Position numbers and translations under genes: made by a program
Shown here: in pieces, positions 16,466 through 23,557 of the stretch
Numbering within the stretch: the first letter of the stretch is position 1
Layout of the letters: each line of letters begins with the position of its first letter
Source: CALACW01 sp002431305
Lineage (GTDB): Bacteria > Bacillota > Clostridia > Oscillospirales > Acutalibacteraceae
DNA length: 32,709 bases
Direction: 5' to 3'
NCBI GenBank assembly: GCA_937890355.1
Contig: CALACW010000026.1
Span: 1 to 32,709, forward strand
Notes under the pieces: generated by a model
The model's database searches: none
What the model saw: only the letters and a program-made list of their open reading frames with translations
Told to the model about the DNA's origin: nothing

Positions 16466-16494
16466 AGTATAGCACATAATTTCACGTTTGTCTC
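16466..16494 (-). promoter_or_regulatory. Promoter of the seven-gene hydrogenase operon
   Basis: On the minus strand GAGACA (16494-16489) and TATACT (16471-16466) are 17 bp apart, with TGC just before the -10. It points into yfcE and is divergent from glmS. No other good promoter is visible between the seven genes, whose gaps are all under 20 bp. Confidence 0.65.
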
Positions 16495-16550
16495 GAAATT
16501 ATCAATTTTTTTTATTATTCAATATATTACTCAAAAGCATAATCCTATAT

Positions 16551-16580
16551 AAATTGTATATTAATAATATTATACAATTT
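16551..16580 (+). promoter_or_regulatory. 10-bp inverted repeat in the glmS leader
   Basis: AAATTGTATA (16551-16560) and TATACAATTT (16571-16580) are perfect inverted repeats around 10 AT-rich bases, ending 15 bp before the glmS ribosome-binding site. It may be an operator or an mRNA hairpin. I cannot place a convincing -35/-10 pair in this AT-rich region. Confidence 0.45.
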
Positions 16581-16607
16581 TTATACGTATTTTTGGGAGG
16601 AATCTTT

Positions 16608-18431
16608 ATGTGCGGAATAGTCGGCTTCGCTATGGAGGAAAACGTTACCGAACATTTAATAAAAGGGCTCGAAAAACTTGAATACAGAGGCTACGATTCG
16701 GCAGGAATCGCGGTCGAAATTAACGGAAAAATAAACGCGGTCAAAACGGCGGGCAGGATAAGCGCGCTTAAAGAGAAATTAAAATACGAAAACGTTAATT
16801 CGCCCGTCGGAATCGCGCATACGCGCTGGGCGACGCACGGTGAGCCGAACGATAGAAACGCTCATCCGATATTGAGCGAGAACAAAAAAATCGCCGTCGT
16901 TCACAACGGAATAATCGAAAACGCGGACGAAATAAAAAAAGAACTTATATCAAAGGGAATCGAATTCGAAACAGATACCGACACGGAGGTAATTTCACAG
17001 CTTCTGATGATAAATTACGACGGCAGCCTGCTGTCGTCCGTTATTAAAACCGTTAAAAAGTTAAAAGGCGCGTTCGCGTTCGCCGCCGTATGCCCGGACT
17101 CCCCCGGCGAAATCGTTGCAGCGAGATATTTAAGCCCGCTGACAGCTGTCAAATTCGATTCGGGCACAGGTATAGCCTCGGATATTTCGGCTTTGGGCGA
17201 ATATTCGGACGAATTTATATACCTTGACGACTCCGAAATCGCGGTTATAAATCGAAATGACGTTAAAATCTATTCATTCACCGGCGAAGAAAAAGAAAAA
17301 ACGCCCCAAAAGGCGGACGCGGATCTGAATTCGGACGGCATTGACGGGTACGAGCATTTTATGTTAAAGGAAATATACGAACAGCCCGAAGCCGTCAGAA
17401 AAACGATTGACGCGTATTGTGAAAACGGAAAAATCGACTTCGGATTCGGCGGCGAATTCATAGAAAAGCTTAAAAATACCGACAAAATTTATTTCACTGC
17501 ATGCGGGTCTGCTTACCACGCAGGCAGAACGGCGGAATTATTCTTTGAGAAAATACTGAAAATACCGTGCCGTGCGGTAATCGCAAGCGAGATGAGATAT
17601 TCGTTCACACCCTTAGACAAAAAAACGCTCGTCATAGCGATAAGCCAGTCGGGCGAGACGGCCGACACGCTCGCTTCGCTTAAAAAGGCAAGGGAATCGG
17701 GCGCGGTCACGCTTTCAATCGTAAACGTAAAGGACAGCTACATCGCAAAAACAGGCGAGAGCGTAATTTACACACGCGCGGGGCGTGAAATCGCCGTAGC
17801 CACTACAAAAGGCTACACAACTCAGCTGACCGCGCTTTATATGCTGGGGATTTATCTTGCAAAAATCAAAAACAGCGCACCGGACAACGAGCTTGATGAA
17901 TATAAATACGAGCTTTTCTCGCTTGCCGATAAAATTAAAAACGCCGTCTCTCTGTCGGGGTATATAAGCCGGCGCGCGCCGTTCACCGCGTTCGAAAAAG
18001 ACGTGTTCTTTATAGGCAGAGGCGTTGATTTTACGTGCGCTCTCGAGGGGTCGCTTAAATTAAAGGAGATAACGTATATACACTCCGAGTGTCTGCCCGC
18101 GGGCGAATTAAAGCACGGTACAATCTCGCTTATTGAGCGCGGAACAAAGGTTTTTGCAGTCGCAGTAAACGAACGTCTTGCAGACAAAACGGCTAATAAT
18201 ATAAACGAAATAAAGGCGCGCGGAGCATACGTTATATGCTTTACGACGGAGAAATTAAGGGATAAATTTTCCCTCGCGGACGAGGTTGTAATACTCGGCG
18301 AAACGAACGAATTTTTCACCCCCGCCGTCACAGTCCCCGCGTTACAGTTCTGGGCGTATTACTCGGCGAGAACAAAAGGGTGCGACATCGACAAACCGAA
18401 AAATTTAGCAAAATCCGTAACCGTGGAGTAA
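16608..18431 (+). CDS. glmS: Glutamine-fructose-6-phosphate aminotransferase (isomerizing)
   Basis: A 607-residue enzyme making glucosamine-6-phosphate for peptidoglycan. The start is fixed by chemistry: MCGIVGFA places the catalytic Cys at residue 2, and GGGAGG lies 7 bp upstream. An upstream in-frame ATG would bury that cysteine. The N-terminal glutaminase domain carries HTRWATHG (71-78) and VVHNGIIEN (97-105). Two SIS sugar-isomerase domains follow, and the C-terminus is the typical DKPKNLAKSVTVE. The 130-bp upstream region lacks the conserved core of the glmS ribozyme and carries a 10-bp inverted repeat instead. The gene is divergent from the hydrogenase operon. Confidence 0.97.
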   Translation: MCGIVGFAMEENVTEHLIKGLEKLEYRGYDSAGIAVEINGKINAVKTAGRISALKEKLKYENVNSPVGIAHTRWATHGEPNDRNAHPILSENKKIAVVHNGIIENADEIKKELISKGIEFETDTDTEVISQLLMINYDGSLLSSVIKTVKKLKGAFAFAAVCPDSPGEIVAARYLSPLTAVKFDSGTGIASDISALGEYSDEFIYLDDSEIAVINRNDVKIYSFTGEEKEKTPQKADADLNSDGIDGYEHFMLKEIYEQPEAVRKTIDAYCENGKIDFGFGGEFIEKLKNTDKIYFTACGSAYHAGRTAELFFEKILKIPCRAVIASEMRYSFTPLDKKTLVIAISQSGETADTLASLKKARESGAVTLSIVNVKDSYIAKTGESVIYTRAGREIAVATTKGYTTQLTALYMLGIYLAKIKNSAPDNELDEYKYELFSLADKIKNAVSLSGYISRRAPFTAFEKDVFFIGRGVDFTCALEGSLKLKEITYIHSECLPAGELKHGTISLIERGTKVFAVAVNERLADKTANNINEIKARGAYVICFTTEKLRDKFSLADEVVILGETNEFFTPAVTVPALQFWAYYSARTKGCDIDKPKNLAKSVTVE

Positions 18432-18496
18432 AAAAAATTATGTTCAAATTTCGATGATAATCGAATTTAAATTATTGTAAAAATTTGGATTAAGAC

Positions 18497-18635
18497 GTAG
18501 GGGAAGACATTGTCTTCCCGGGGTAAAGGCAGAAATTTTTAAATATGATTTTACCTTCGGAAACACGGAAATTTCATATTGCTGACGCAAATTTATTATT
18601 AAGTCTCATGCGGGAAGACAATGTCTTTCCCCTAC
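18497..18635 (-). mobile_element. E1 palindromic repeat element, copy C
   Basis: A 139-bp copy in the same orientation as copy B, with a ~10-bp internal deletion and one additional T in the right palindrome. It lies 65 bp after glmS. Its left flank (AATTTGGATTAAGAC) matches the right flank of copy D read on the other strand (AATTCGGATTGAGAC), so the repeated unit extends beyond the palindromes. Confidence 0.78.
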
Positions 18636-18667
18636 ATATTTTGTTTATGCCGTATAATAAATTACTG

Positions 18668-18707
18668 TTCGCCCCTCGGATATTACTCCGAGAGGCGAAT
18701 CGGCTTT
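18668..18707 (+). terminator. Hairpin terminator downstream of glmS
   Basis: TTCGCCCCTCGG (18668-18679) pairs with CCGAGAGGCGAA (18688-18699) over 12 positions with one wobble, followed by TCGGCTTTT. The T-run is short and offset, so it is a moderate terminator for the plus strand. On the minus strand it could also end the RNA described at 18762-19632. Confidence 0.55.
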
Positions 18708-18761
18708 TCTGTATATCTTATTTTTCGTGTATATTATATATTTACTTTATATTTACTTTCG

Positions 18762-19632
18762 AAAAAAATTCTTTACATGCATTTTTACTGTATCGTAATA
18801 TTCACTTGTCAAGGCTCCGTTTTACATAAAACCCGCGCGATTTTCTACTGTAACTTTCTTTCGATATCCGAAAAGCGAAGCATTTCTATAAATTTTGCTT
18901 CTTTACTTTTCGGTAATTTCGCTCTTAATCGCTTTCTCCGTTTTACATTTAAACGGCTCCCATGCGGTTGTCTCCCCTTTTTATTTCTTAATGCATTGCG
19001 GTGATCAATCTGAACACGGATCGCCTGTTTTTCGCGTGCGGCGCGCACCTTTAAATGTCCGAGAGTAAAACTTTACATAAATTACAAGGCTTTAAATACC
19101 GTGCGCCGTATTTTATAATTATGAGACTTTCTTAAAATCCGTCCTATCCGATCCTTTTCATGAAACGGCGGGGCAGCACATCTGTTCCGACCGTCCCTGA
19201 CCGTCCGCGTACGCCTTAACCGGCGTAATCAAATACGGTTTTTGCCGTATAAATCAAGGGGTTTTCCGCTCACACGGTCAGACTCTGAATTTAACGTTTT
19301 CATTTATTCTCATAACCGCACGGACAATCAACCTTTCCGCCGTTATCGGTTAAGAATTTAAAACCCGAAACTCACTGTCTGCCGTATTTAAAAATTAAAG
19401 CGCATGCTCCGTAACGAAACTACTTTCCGTCCGTTCGGCTCATGCGCGGTTCCTGATAATCCTTAACGGTCCTCTCCGCAGGCGGGAGGAACATCTCGAA
19501 TCAAACCGTGCAAAGCCGAGCTTTGCTTTACAGTCAAAAATCATGATATTTCCCTCCGATCTGTTTTAGTTTGAGAGAGTCGCCGCCGAAGCGGGGGATA
19601 TGAACCTCTCTCCGACAGGTCTTCCTGTCTGC
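18762..19632 (-). ncRNA. Candidate large structured non-coding RNA (~0.87 kb)
   Basis: No protein gene with normal composition is present between glmS and the GNAT gene, yet a near-consensus minus-strand promoter (19639-19667) drives transcription into this region. The transcript would be rich in local hairpins: GACAGG-AAGA-CCTGTC at its start; GAGAGAG...CTCTCTC enclosing CCGC-TTCG-GCGG; GCAAAGC-TCG-GCTTTGC; GCGCATG...CATGCGC with an inner CCG/CGG; ATACGG...CCGTAT; TACGCC-GGTTAA-GGCGTA; and CCGTTT...AAACGG. ATGTAAAACGGAG occurs twice (complement at 18815-18827 and 18936-18948). The 3' end is set at a U7 run (18762-18768) and is uncertain. I do not recognise an Rfam family; size and ornateness recall OLE, GOLLD and ROOL RNAs, but no signature of these was confirmed. 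Confidence 0.45.
19440..19544 (-). CDS. Possible 34-residue leader ORF inside the RNA candidate
   Basis: On the minus strand GGAGGG lies 7 bp before ATG 19544, and the frame runs 34 codons to TGA. The product (start MIFDCKAKLGFARF, end RIIRNRA) is Arg-rich and matches nothing I know. The hairpin GCAAAGC-TCG-GCTTTGC lies inside the frame, so RNA structure may be what is selected here. The ribosome-binding site is among the best in the window, which is why the frame is listed. Confidence 0.25.
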   Translation of the reverse strand: MIFDCKAKLGFARFDSRCSSRLRRGPLRIIRNRA

Positions 19633-19638
19633 ATCCTT

Positions 19639-19667
19639 ATAGTAGCACACATTTAAACAAAAATCAA
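19639..19667 (-). promoter_or_regulatory. Promoter of the minus-strand RNA candidate
   Basis: On the minus strand TTGATT (19667-19662) and TACTAT (19644-19639) are 17 bp apart, with TGC directly before the -10. Transcription should begin near 19632. No protein gene with a family-like start follows in that direction for more than 2.9 kb. Confidence 0.75.
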
Positions 19668-19787
19668 GAGGTTTTTCAAAATTTTTTATAAAAATGTTTG
19701 AATTTTTGATTTTCGTACCGCCTTATTTTTATTTTATATAAATAAAATATGACGGTGAGGATTTTATATTCGGGTTGAGTTTTTCAC

Positions 19788-19801
19788 GATAATATATTAT
19801 C
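19788..19801 (+). promoter_or_regulatory. 14-bp palindrome upstream of the GNAT gene
   Basis: GATAATATATTATC is a perfect palindrome 48 bp before the acetyltransferase start, inside an AT-rich stretch that must contain its promoter (TTGAGT at 19775-19780 is a possible -35). An operator role is possible. AT-rich palindromes also arise by chance. Confidence 0.35.
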
Positions 19802-19849
19802 ATAACAATATATAACATTTTAAATTACAAACGGTCAAAGGTGAACACT

Positions 19850-20413
19850 ATGGATAATTTAGCCCACTTTGGAACAATCAAAATTAACACCGACAGATTA
19901 TATTTAAAGAAAATAAACACCGCCGACGCGCTGCAATTTTATAACAATTTTGCAAACGACGACAGAGTCTCCCGATACATGTCATGGGAGAGCTTTAAAA
20001 CCTCGGAGGACACAAAAAAATGGCTTTCAGAATGGCAGGAAGAATATAAAAAAGATGATACTTATTATTGGGGCGTTTATCTTAAATCGTCAAATGAACT
20101 GATAGGCACCGTTTACATGCTGACTGAGGGCAGTATTGCAAAAATTGCAAGCCTCTCATATTGTCTGGGGTATGCATACCGGGGAAACGGATATATCTGT
20201 GAAGCCGTCAAAGCCGTAATTGATTTCGGGTTTATCAAGGTAGGATATAATCGTATTGAAGCGTATCATGCAAAAAGCAATGTTCAATCCGCAAGAGTTA
20301 TGCGGAAAGCGGGAATGATAAAAGAAGGAACATTGAGACAAAGATGCAAAACACATAACGGTTACGAAAACTGCGTCTATTATTCAATATTAAAAGACGA
20401 ATACGTGAAATAA
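19850..20413 (+). CDS. GNAT-family N-acetyltransferase (RimJ/RimL type)
   Basis: A 187-residue acetyltransferase of the Acetyltransf_3 (RimJ/RimL) group. The acetyl-CoA-binding region reads LGYAYRGNGYICEAV (near 106-120), followed by NRIEAYHAKSNVQSARVMRK and AGMIKEGTLRQR, the usual end of the fold. The substrate is unknown: relatives acetylate ribosomal-protein N-termini, antibiotics or metabolites. ATG 19850 is chosen since AAAGGTG lies about 7 bp upstream; an in-frame GTG at 19841 is part of that ribosome-binding site. Codon use looks more AT-rich than in the neighbours, and the gene sits alone between a gene-free stretch and an E2 element, which hints at acquisition. Confidence 0.88.
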   Translation: MDNLAHFGTIKINTDRLYLKKINTADALQFYNNFANDDRVSRYMSWESFKTSEDTKKWLSEWQEEYKKDDTYYWGVYLKSSNELIGTVYMLTEGSIAKIASLSYCLGYAYRGNGYICEAVKAVIDFGFIKVGYNRIEAYHAKSNVQSARVMRKAGMIKEGTLRQRCKTHNGYENCVYYSILKDEYVK

Positions 20414-20514
20414 AATTCGTTCATTCGCCGAAGACGTATTTCATATCGGAAATATTTCGCTCGTTTAAAAAGAACGAATTCTCATAATACAATTTATAAA
20501 TACTTTTTCACTAG

Positions 20515-20671
20515 TACTATGTAACGCCTAAAAGTTTACATCTGATTGCAAGTATGGCTGTGTTTAACAAGGATTGAAAACACAGGCAGGCCGGCGCCTG
20601 TCAAGTTTGAAGACGCAGTTAAACGCTGTCATACGCCGTAATACTTGTAAAGTTTTAGGTGGTACAGAGTA
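20515..20671 (+). mobile_element. E2 MITE-like element, copy 2
   Basis: A 157-bp copy of the element at 9907-10062, from TACTATGTAACGCC to GGTACAGAGTA. It is flanked by CTAG (20511-20514) and CTGG (20672-20675), an imperfect 4-bp duplication consistent with the perfect GTAG duplication of the other copy. The inner arms CAAGTAT and ATACTTG pair perfectly here. Together with R3-like heptamers it fills the gap between the GNAT gene and the ssrA terminator. Confidence 0.82.
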
Positions 20672-20721
20672 CTGGTTTGCCGGTATTTATTACTTTCCGA
20701 AAAAATCGGCAAGTTTGTTCA

Positions 20722-20742
20722 GTGAAGGGTGAAGGGTGAAGG
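20722..20742 (+). repeat. Triple GTGAAGG heptamer
   Basis: Three tandem copies of GTGAAGG. The same GTGAANN heptamer rhythm opens the R3 elements at 21716 and 28196, so this may be a fragment of that family next to the ssrA terminator. Confidence 0.6.
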
Positions 20743-20744
20743 AG

Positions 20745-20776
20745 TAAAAATCGGCAAATCTTCAACAAGATTTGCC
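20745..20776 (-). terminator. Intrinsic terminator of ssrA
   Basis: Read on the minus strand, GGCAAATCTT (20776-20767) pairs with AAGATTTGCC (20762-20753) around a 4-base loop and is followed by GATTTTTA. It begins 6 bp after the mature tmRNA 3' end. Confidence 0.88.
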
Positions 20777-20781
20777 AATTT

Positions 20782-21136
20782 TGGTGGAGATGAGGGGAGT
20801 CGAACCCCTGTCCGAAAACCCATCCTCCCGGCTTTCTACGAGCGTAGCCGATATACTGTTTTCTCCCCTTGCGTGAGCCTGTCGGCAGGCTTACGTTCGG
20901 GCAGTTTCGTTATGCATGACAGATTACGAAACGCTGTGTCTGTTCACGTTCACCGCTGAATGACGCTCCCGTCCGAGCCGCGGTACTCCCGGGGGGAACG
21001 GCGGCTGCAATTAAGCAGCTGCTAAAACTGTGTTATTGTTGTCGTTTATTATTTAAACGTTGTGGATTTTAAAGAGAGCCCACTTCTCTGCCCGCTTACC
21101 GAAATTCCGGATCCCCGTCGAAATCCTTTCATCCCC
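20782..21136 (-). ncRNA. ssrA: tmRNA
   Basis: A 355-nt transfer-messenger RNA. The 5' end GGGGATGAAAGGATTTCGAC (from 21136) and the 3' end with TTCGACTCCCC and the encoded CCA (20784-20782) form the tRNA-like acceptor stem: GGGGATG pairs with CATCTCC with one G-U. The tag frame reads NDNNNTVLAAA followed by TAA (21046-21011). It rescues stalled ribosomes together with SmpB, whose gene lies 63 bp upstream on the same strand. The codon before the tag reads ATA rather than the usual alanine or glycine resume codon. Confidence 0.95.
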
Positions 21137-21172
21137 GTATTTTCGGCGCACAGTCAACGCCGTATATCATAT

Positions 21173-21197
21173 ATTATTTACCTGTACGGTAAATAAT
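21173..21197 (-). promoter_or_regulatory. Hairpin and probable ssrA promoter between smpB and ssrA
   Basis: ATTATTTACC and GGTAAATAAT form a 10-bp perfect inverted repeat 2 bp after the smpB stop. On the minus strand TTTACC followed by 16 bp and TATGAT also reads as a possible ssrA promoter that overlaps it. There is no T-run, so a simple terminator role is less likely. Confidence 0.45.
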
Positions 21198-21199
21198 AA

Positions 21200-21667
21200 T
21201 CAGATGTTTTTCTCGCCCCTGACCGCGCGTTCAATGCTTCTTGCCGCCGATTTTTTCGCGGCGTCCTCGCGCTTGTCGTAGAGCTTTTTACCTTTGCAAA
21301 GCCCCAGCTGAACTTTGGCCTTGCCCTTTTTGAAATACACCGACAACGGAATTATCGCATATCCCTGCTGTTTTGTCAATCCGTAAAGCTTATTTATTTC
21401 TTTTTTATGCATAAGAAGTTTTTTCGGACGCATAGGGTCGCGGTTGAAAATATTGCCGTGTTCGTAAGGCGAAATGTGCATGCCGTTTGCAAATATTTCG
21501 CCGTCGTCTATACTGCACCACGAATCCTTTAAATTGAGCTTGCCCTGACGGACGGATTTTACTTCCGTGCCGAAAAGCTCGATTCCCGCCTCGTACGATT
21601 CGATTACGAAATAGTCGTGGTACGCTTTTTTATTCTGCGCGACGGCGCGCGATTCATTTTCAGCCAT
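21200..21667 (-). CDS. smpB: SsrA-binding protein
   Basis: A 155-residue SmpB, the OB-fold partner that delivers tmRNA to stalled ribosomes. Typical segments: AYHDYFVIESYEAGIELFGTE near 15-35, SVRQGKLNLKDS, and the C-terminal basic region GLCKGKKLYDKRED followed by AARSIERAVRGEK, which forms a helix in the mRNA channel. Length is standard (150-160). GAAGGAGGG precedes the ATG. It lies directly upstream of ssrA on the same strand, the usual clostridial order. Confidence 0.97.
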   Translation of the reverse strand: MAENESRAVAQNKKAYHDYFVIESYEAGIELFGTEVKSVRQGKLNLKDSWCSIDDGEIFANGMHISPYEHGNIFNRDPMRPKKLLMHKKEINKLYGLTKQQGYAIIPLSVYFKKGKAKVQLGLCKGKKLYDKREDAAKKSAARSIERAVRGEKNI

Positions 21668-21715
21668 ACAAGCCCTCCTTCGGAGTGATAATTTACCGCA
21701 ATGTGAATTATTACG

Positions 21716-21842
21716 GTGAATAGTAAACAGCGAAGAGTGAAGAACGTCGGTGCAAATCCTTACGGATTTGTCATTGTAAGATTATAACAATCAACGTTTT
21801 CGAAGAAAACGAAACCGATTCTCTTCTCTCTTCTCTCTTCTC
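21716..21842 (+). repeat. R3 heptamer/hairpin repeat, copy a
   Basis: Starts with GTGAATAGTAAACA... in 7-bp steps, contains the hairpins CAAATCC-TTAC-GGATTTG and CGTTTTC-GAA-GAAAACG, and ends in TTCTCTCTTC repeats that are the rough complement of the heptamers. A longer copy is at 28196-28385. It fills most of the smpB-argS gap. Confidence 0.75.
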
Positions 21843-21844
21843 TG

Positions 21845-21870
21845 AAAACAATTCATCCGTGAATTGTTTT
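21845..21870. terminator. Terminator after argS
   Basis: AAAACAATTCA and TGAATTGTTTT form an 11-bp perfect hairpin with loop TCCG, 2 bp after the argS stop. It has T residues on both strands and works best as the terminator of the ddl-argS operon. Confidence 0.75.
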
Positions 21871-21871
21871 T

Positions 21872-23557
21872 TTACATGCTTTCCGGCGCGTCGACCTTGA
21901 GAAGCGAAAGGATATTCGCCATTACGTCCTTTGTACACTTGCACAAGAACAGTCTCGCCGTGCGGAGGTTCTCGTCCTCCACGTCACATCTGCAAGCGTT
22001 ATAGAATTTATGGAAAAGAGTCGCAAGCTCTATCGCGTATCTCGTGATTCTCGACGGGTCGAGAGCCTTTGCGGCGCTCTCAATTTCGCCGGTAAGAGAC
22101 GCTATATGGCGTATAAGCTCTTTTTCCTCGTCCGAAGTGAGAAGTTCAGCCTGTTCCTCTGTGCATCCGTCGAATTTAACGCCCTTAGCGTCCATTTTTC
22201 TGAATATGGAGCAAATACGCGCGTGGGCGTACTGGCAGTAATAAACGGGGTTCGAGGACGATTCCTCAACCGCGAGGTCGAGGTCGAAATCACAGTGCGT
22301 GTTGGCTTCTCTCATATTAAAGAAGAAACGCGCCGCGTCGATGGGAACCTCCTCAAGAAGCGTTACGAGCGTAATTGCCTTACCGCTTCTCTTCGAGGCT
22401 TTGATAACCTCGCCGTCCTTGACAAGACGAACCATCTGCATGAGAACGACTTTAAGCCTGTCCGGATCAACCCCGAGAGCCTGCAATGCAGCCTTTAATC
22501 TCGGGACGTAACCGTGGTGATCCGCGCCGAGAATATCGACCGCCATGTCGAAATTACGTATACAGAGTTTATTGTAATGATACGCGATATCGGGGACGAT
22601 ATAAGTTAAAAATCCGTTTGAACGCACGAGAACAAAATCCTTGTCGCATCCGAACTGCTCGGCTTTGAACCAAACCGCGCCGTCTTTTTCGTAAGTATAG
22701 CCTTTTTCGGTCAGAAGCTTTACGACGTTTCTTGCCGCGCCCGATTCGTGGAGCGTGCTTTCCTTAAACCACGTGTCGTATTTGATTTTGTATTTAAGAA
22801 GATCTCTTTCAAGTCCTGCGATATTGAGCGGAAGCGCGTAGTCGACAAGAGCCTTTTTGCGTTCCTCGTCGGAAACGTTCATGTACTTATCGCCGTGAAT
22901 CTCGGCAAAAGCCTTCGCGTGGTCGATAATGTCCTGTCCGTGGTATGAATCCTCGGGCATTTCGACGCCGTCTTTGTATAACTGCTGATATCTCAAATCA
23001 AGCGACAGTCCGAATTTTTCAATCTGATTTCCGCCGTCGTTTATATAGAATTCGCGTTCGGTGTGATATCCCGCCCATGTAAGAACCTCGGCAAGGCAGT
23101 CGCCCATCGCTCCGCCTCTTGCGTTGCCGACGTGCATGGGACCTGTCGGGTTTGCCGAAACGAATTCGACGAGAGCTTTTTTGCCCTTGCCCATTTCGGA
23201 ATGACCGTACATTCTGCCCTTTTCGTTCTCATCCATGAGAATGTCGGCGTAATATTTCGGGCTTAATTTAAAATTTATAAATCCGTTTACGTTCTCTATC
23301 GAATTAAAATATGTGTTTTCGAGTTCCGCGTTATCGACGAGCGCGGCGGCAATTTTAACGGGAGCCGTTCTGAATACTCTCGCGGAAGCCATGGCGGCGT
23401 TTGCCGCGTAGTCTCCGTGCGTTCTGTCCGCAGGAATTTCGACCTTGAATTCGGGGAGTTCGCCCTCGCCGAGAGCGCCCGATTCTCTCGCTTTTTTCGC
23501 GGCGTTTTTAATTATTTCCGTAATCTGTTCTTCCGCTTTTTTTACTATATAACTCAA
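21872..23557 (-). CDS. argS: Arginyl-tRNA synthetase
   Basis: A 561-residue class I aminoacyl-tRNA synthetase. The N-terminal tRNA-binding domain carries IPADRTHGDYA, and the catalytic core has the HIGH motif as SANPTGPMHVGNARGG with the following GD. REFYINDGGNQIE and GADHHGYVPRLKAALQALG are family-specific. The anticodon-binding C-terminal domain ends in ALDPSRITRYAIELATLFHK... and VDAPESM. In place of a KMSKS motif it has KASKRSGKAI, as is common in ArgRS. The start ATG overlaps the upstream stop as ATGA, so it is coupled to the DUF1934 gene. Confidence 0.97.
   Translation of the reverse strand: MSYIVKKAEEQITEIIKNAAKKARESGALGEGELPEFKVEIPADRTHGDYAANAAMASARVFRTAPVKIAAALVDNAELENTYFNSIENVNGFINFKLSPKYYADILMDENEKGRMYGHSEMGKGKKALVEFVSANPTGPMHVGNARGGAMGDCLAEVLTWAGYHTEREFYINDGGNQIEKFGLSLDLRYQQLYKDGVEMPEDSYHGQDIIDHAKAFAEIHGDKYMNVSDEERKKALVDYALPLNIAGLERDLLKYKIKYDTWFKESTLHESGAARNVVKLLTEKGYTYEKDGAVWFKAEQFGCDKDFVLVRSNGFLTYIVPDIAYHYNKLCIRNFDMAVDILGADHHGYVPRLKAALQALGVDPDRLKVVLMQMVRLVKDGEVIKASKRSGKAITLVTLLEEVPIDAARFFFNMREANTHCDFDLDLAVEESSSNPVYYCQYAHARICSIFRKMDAKGVKFDGCTEEQAELLTSDEEKELIRHIASLTGEIESAAKALDPSRITRYAIELATLFHKFYNACRCDVEDENLRTARLFLCKCTKDVMANILSLLKVDAPESM

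Noticed and set aside
16478..16607. glmS ribozyme upstream of glmS
   Set aside because: The region is too AT-rich and lacks the conserved ribozyme core by eye.
18621..19004. A 127-codon plus-strand frame in the gene-free block
   Set aside because: Rich in Phe, Tyr, Ile and Cys, without a ribosome-binding site; it lies opposite the structured RNA candidate and starts inside an E1 element.
18845..19048. A 67-codon minus-strand frame starting at GTG, very basic product
   Set aside because: The GTG overlaps its only possible ribosome-binding site, no family is recognised, and hairpins of the RNA candidate explain the sequence. Kept in mind only as a possible short ORF.
18762..19632. RNase P, 6S, SRP RNA or group II intron in the gene-free block
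   Set aside because: I looked for the RNase P core, the SRP tetraloop region and the intron domain V motif on the minus strand and found none by eye. A covariance search is still needed to exclude them.
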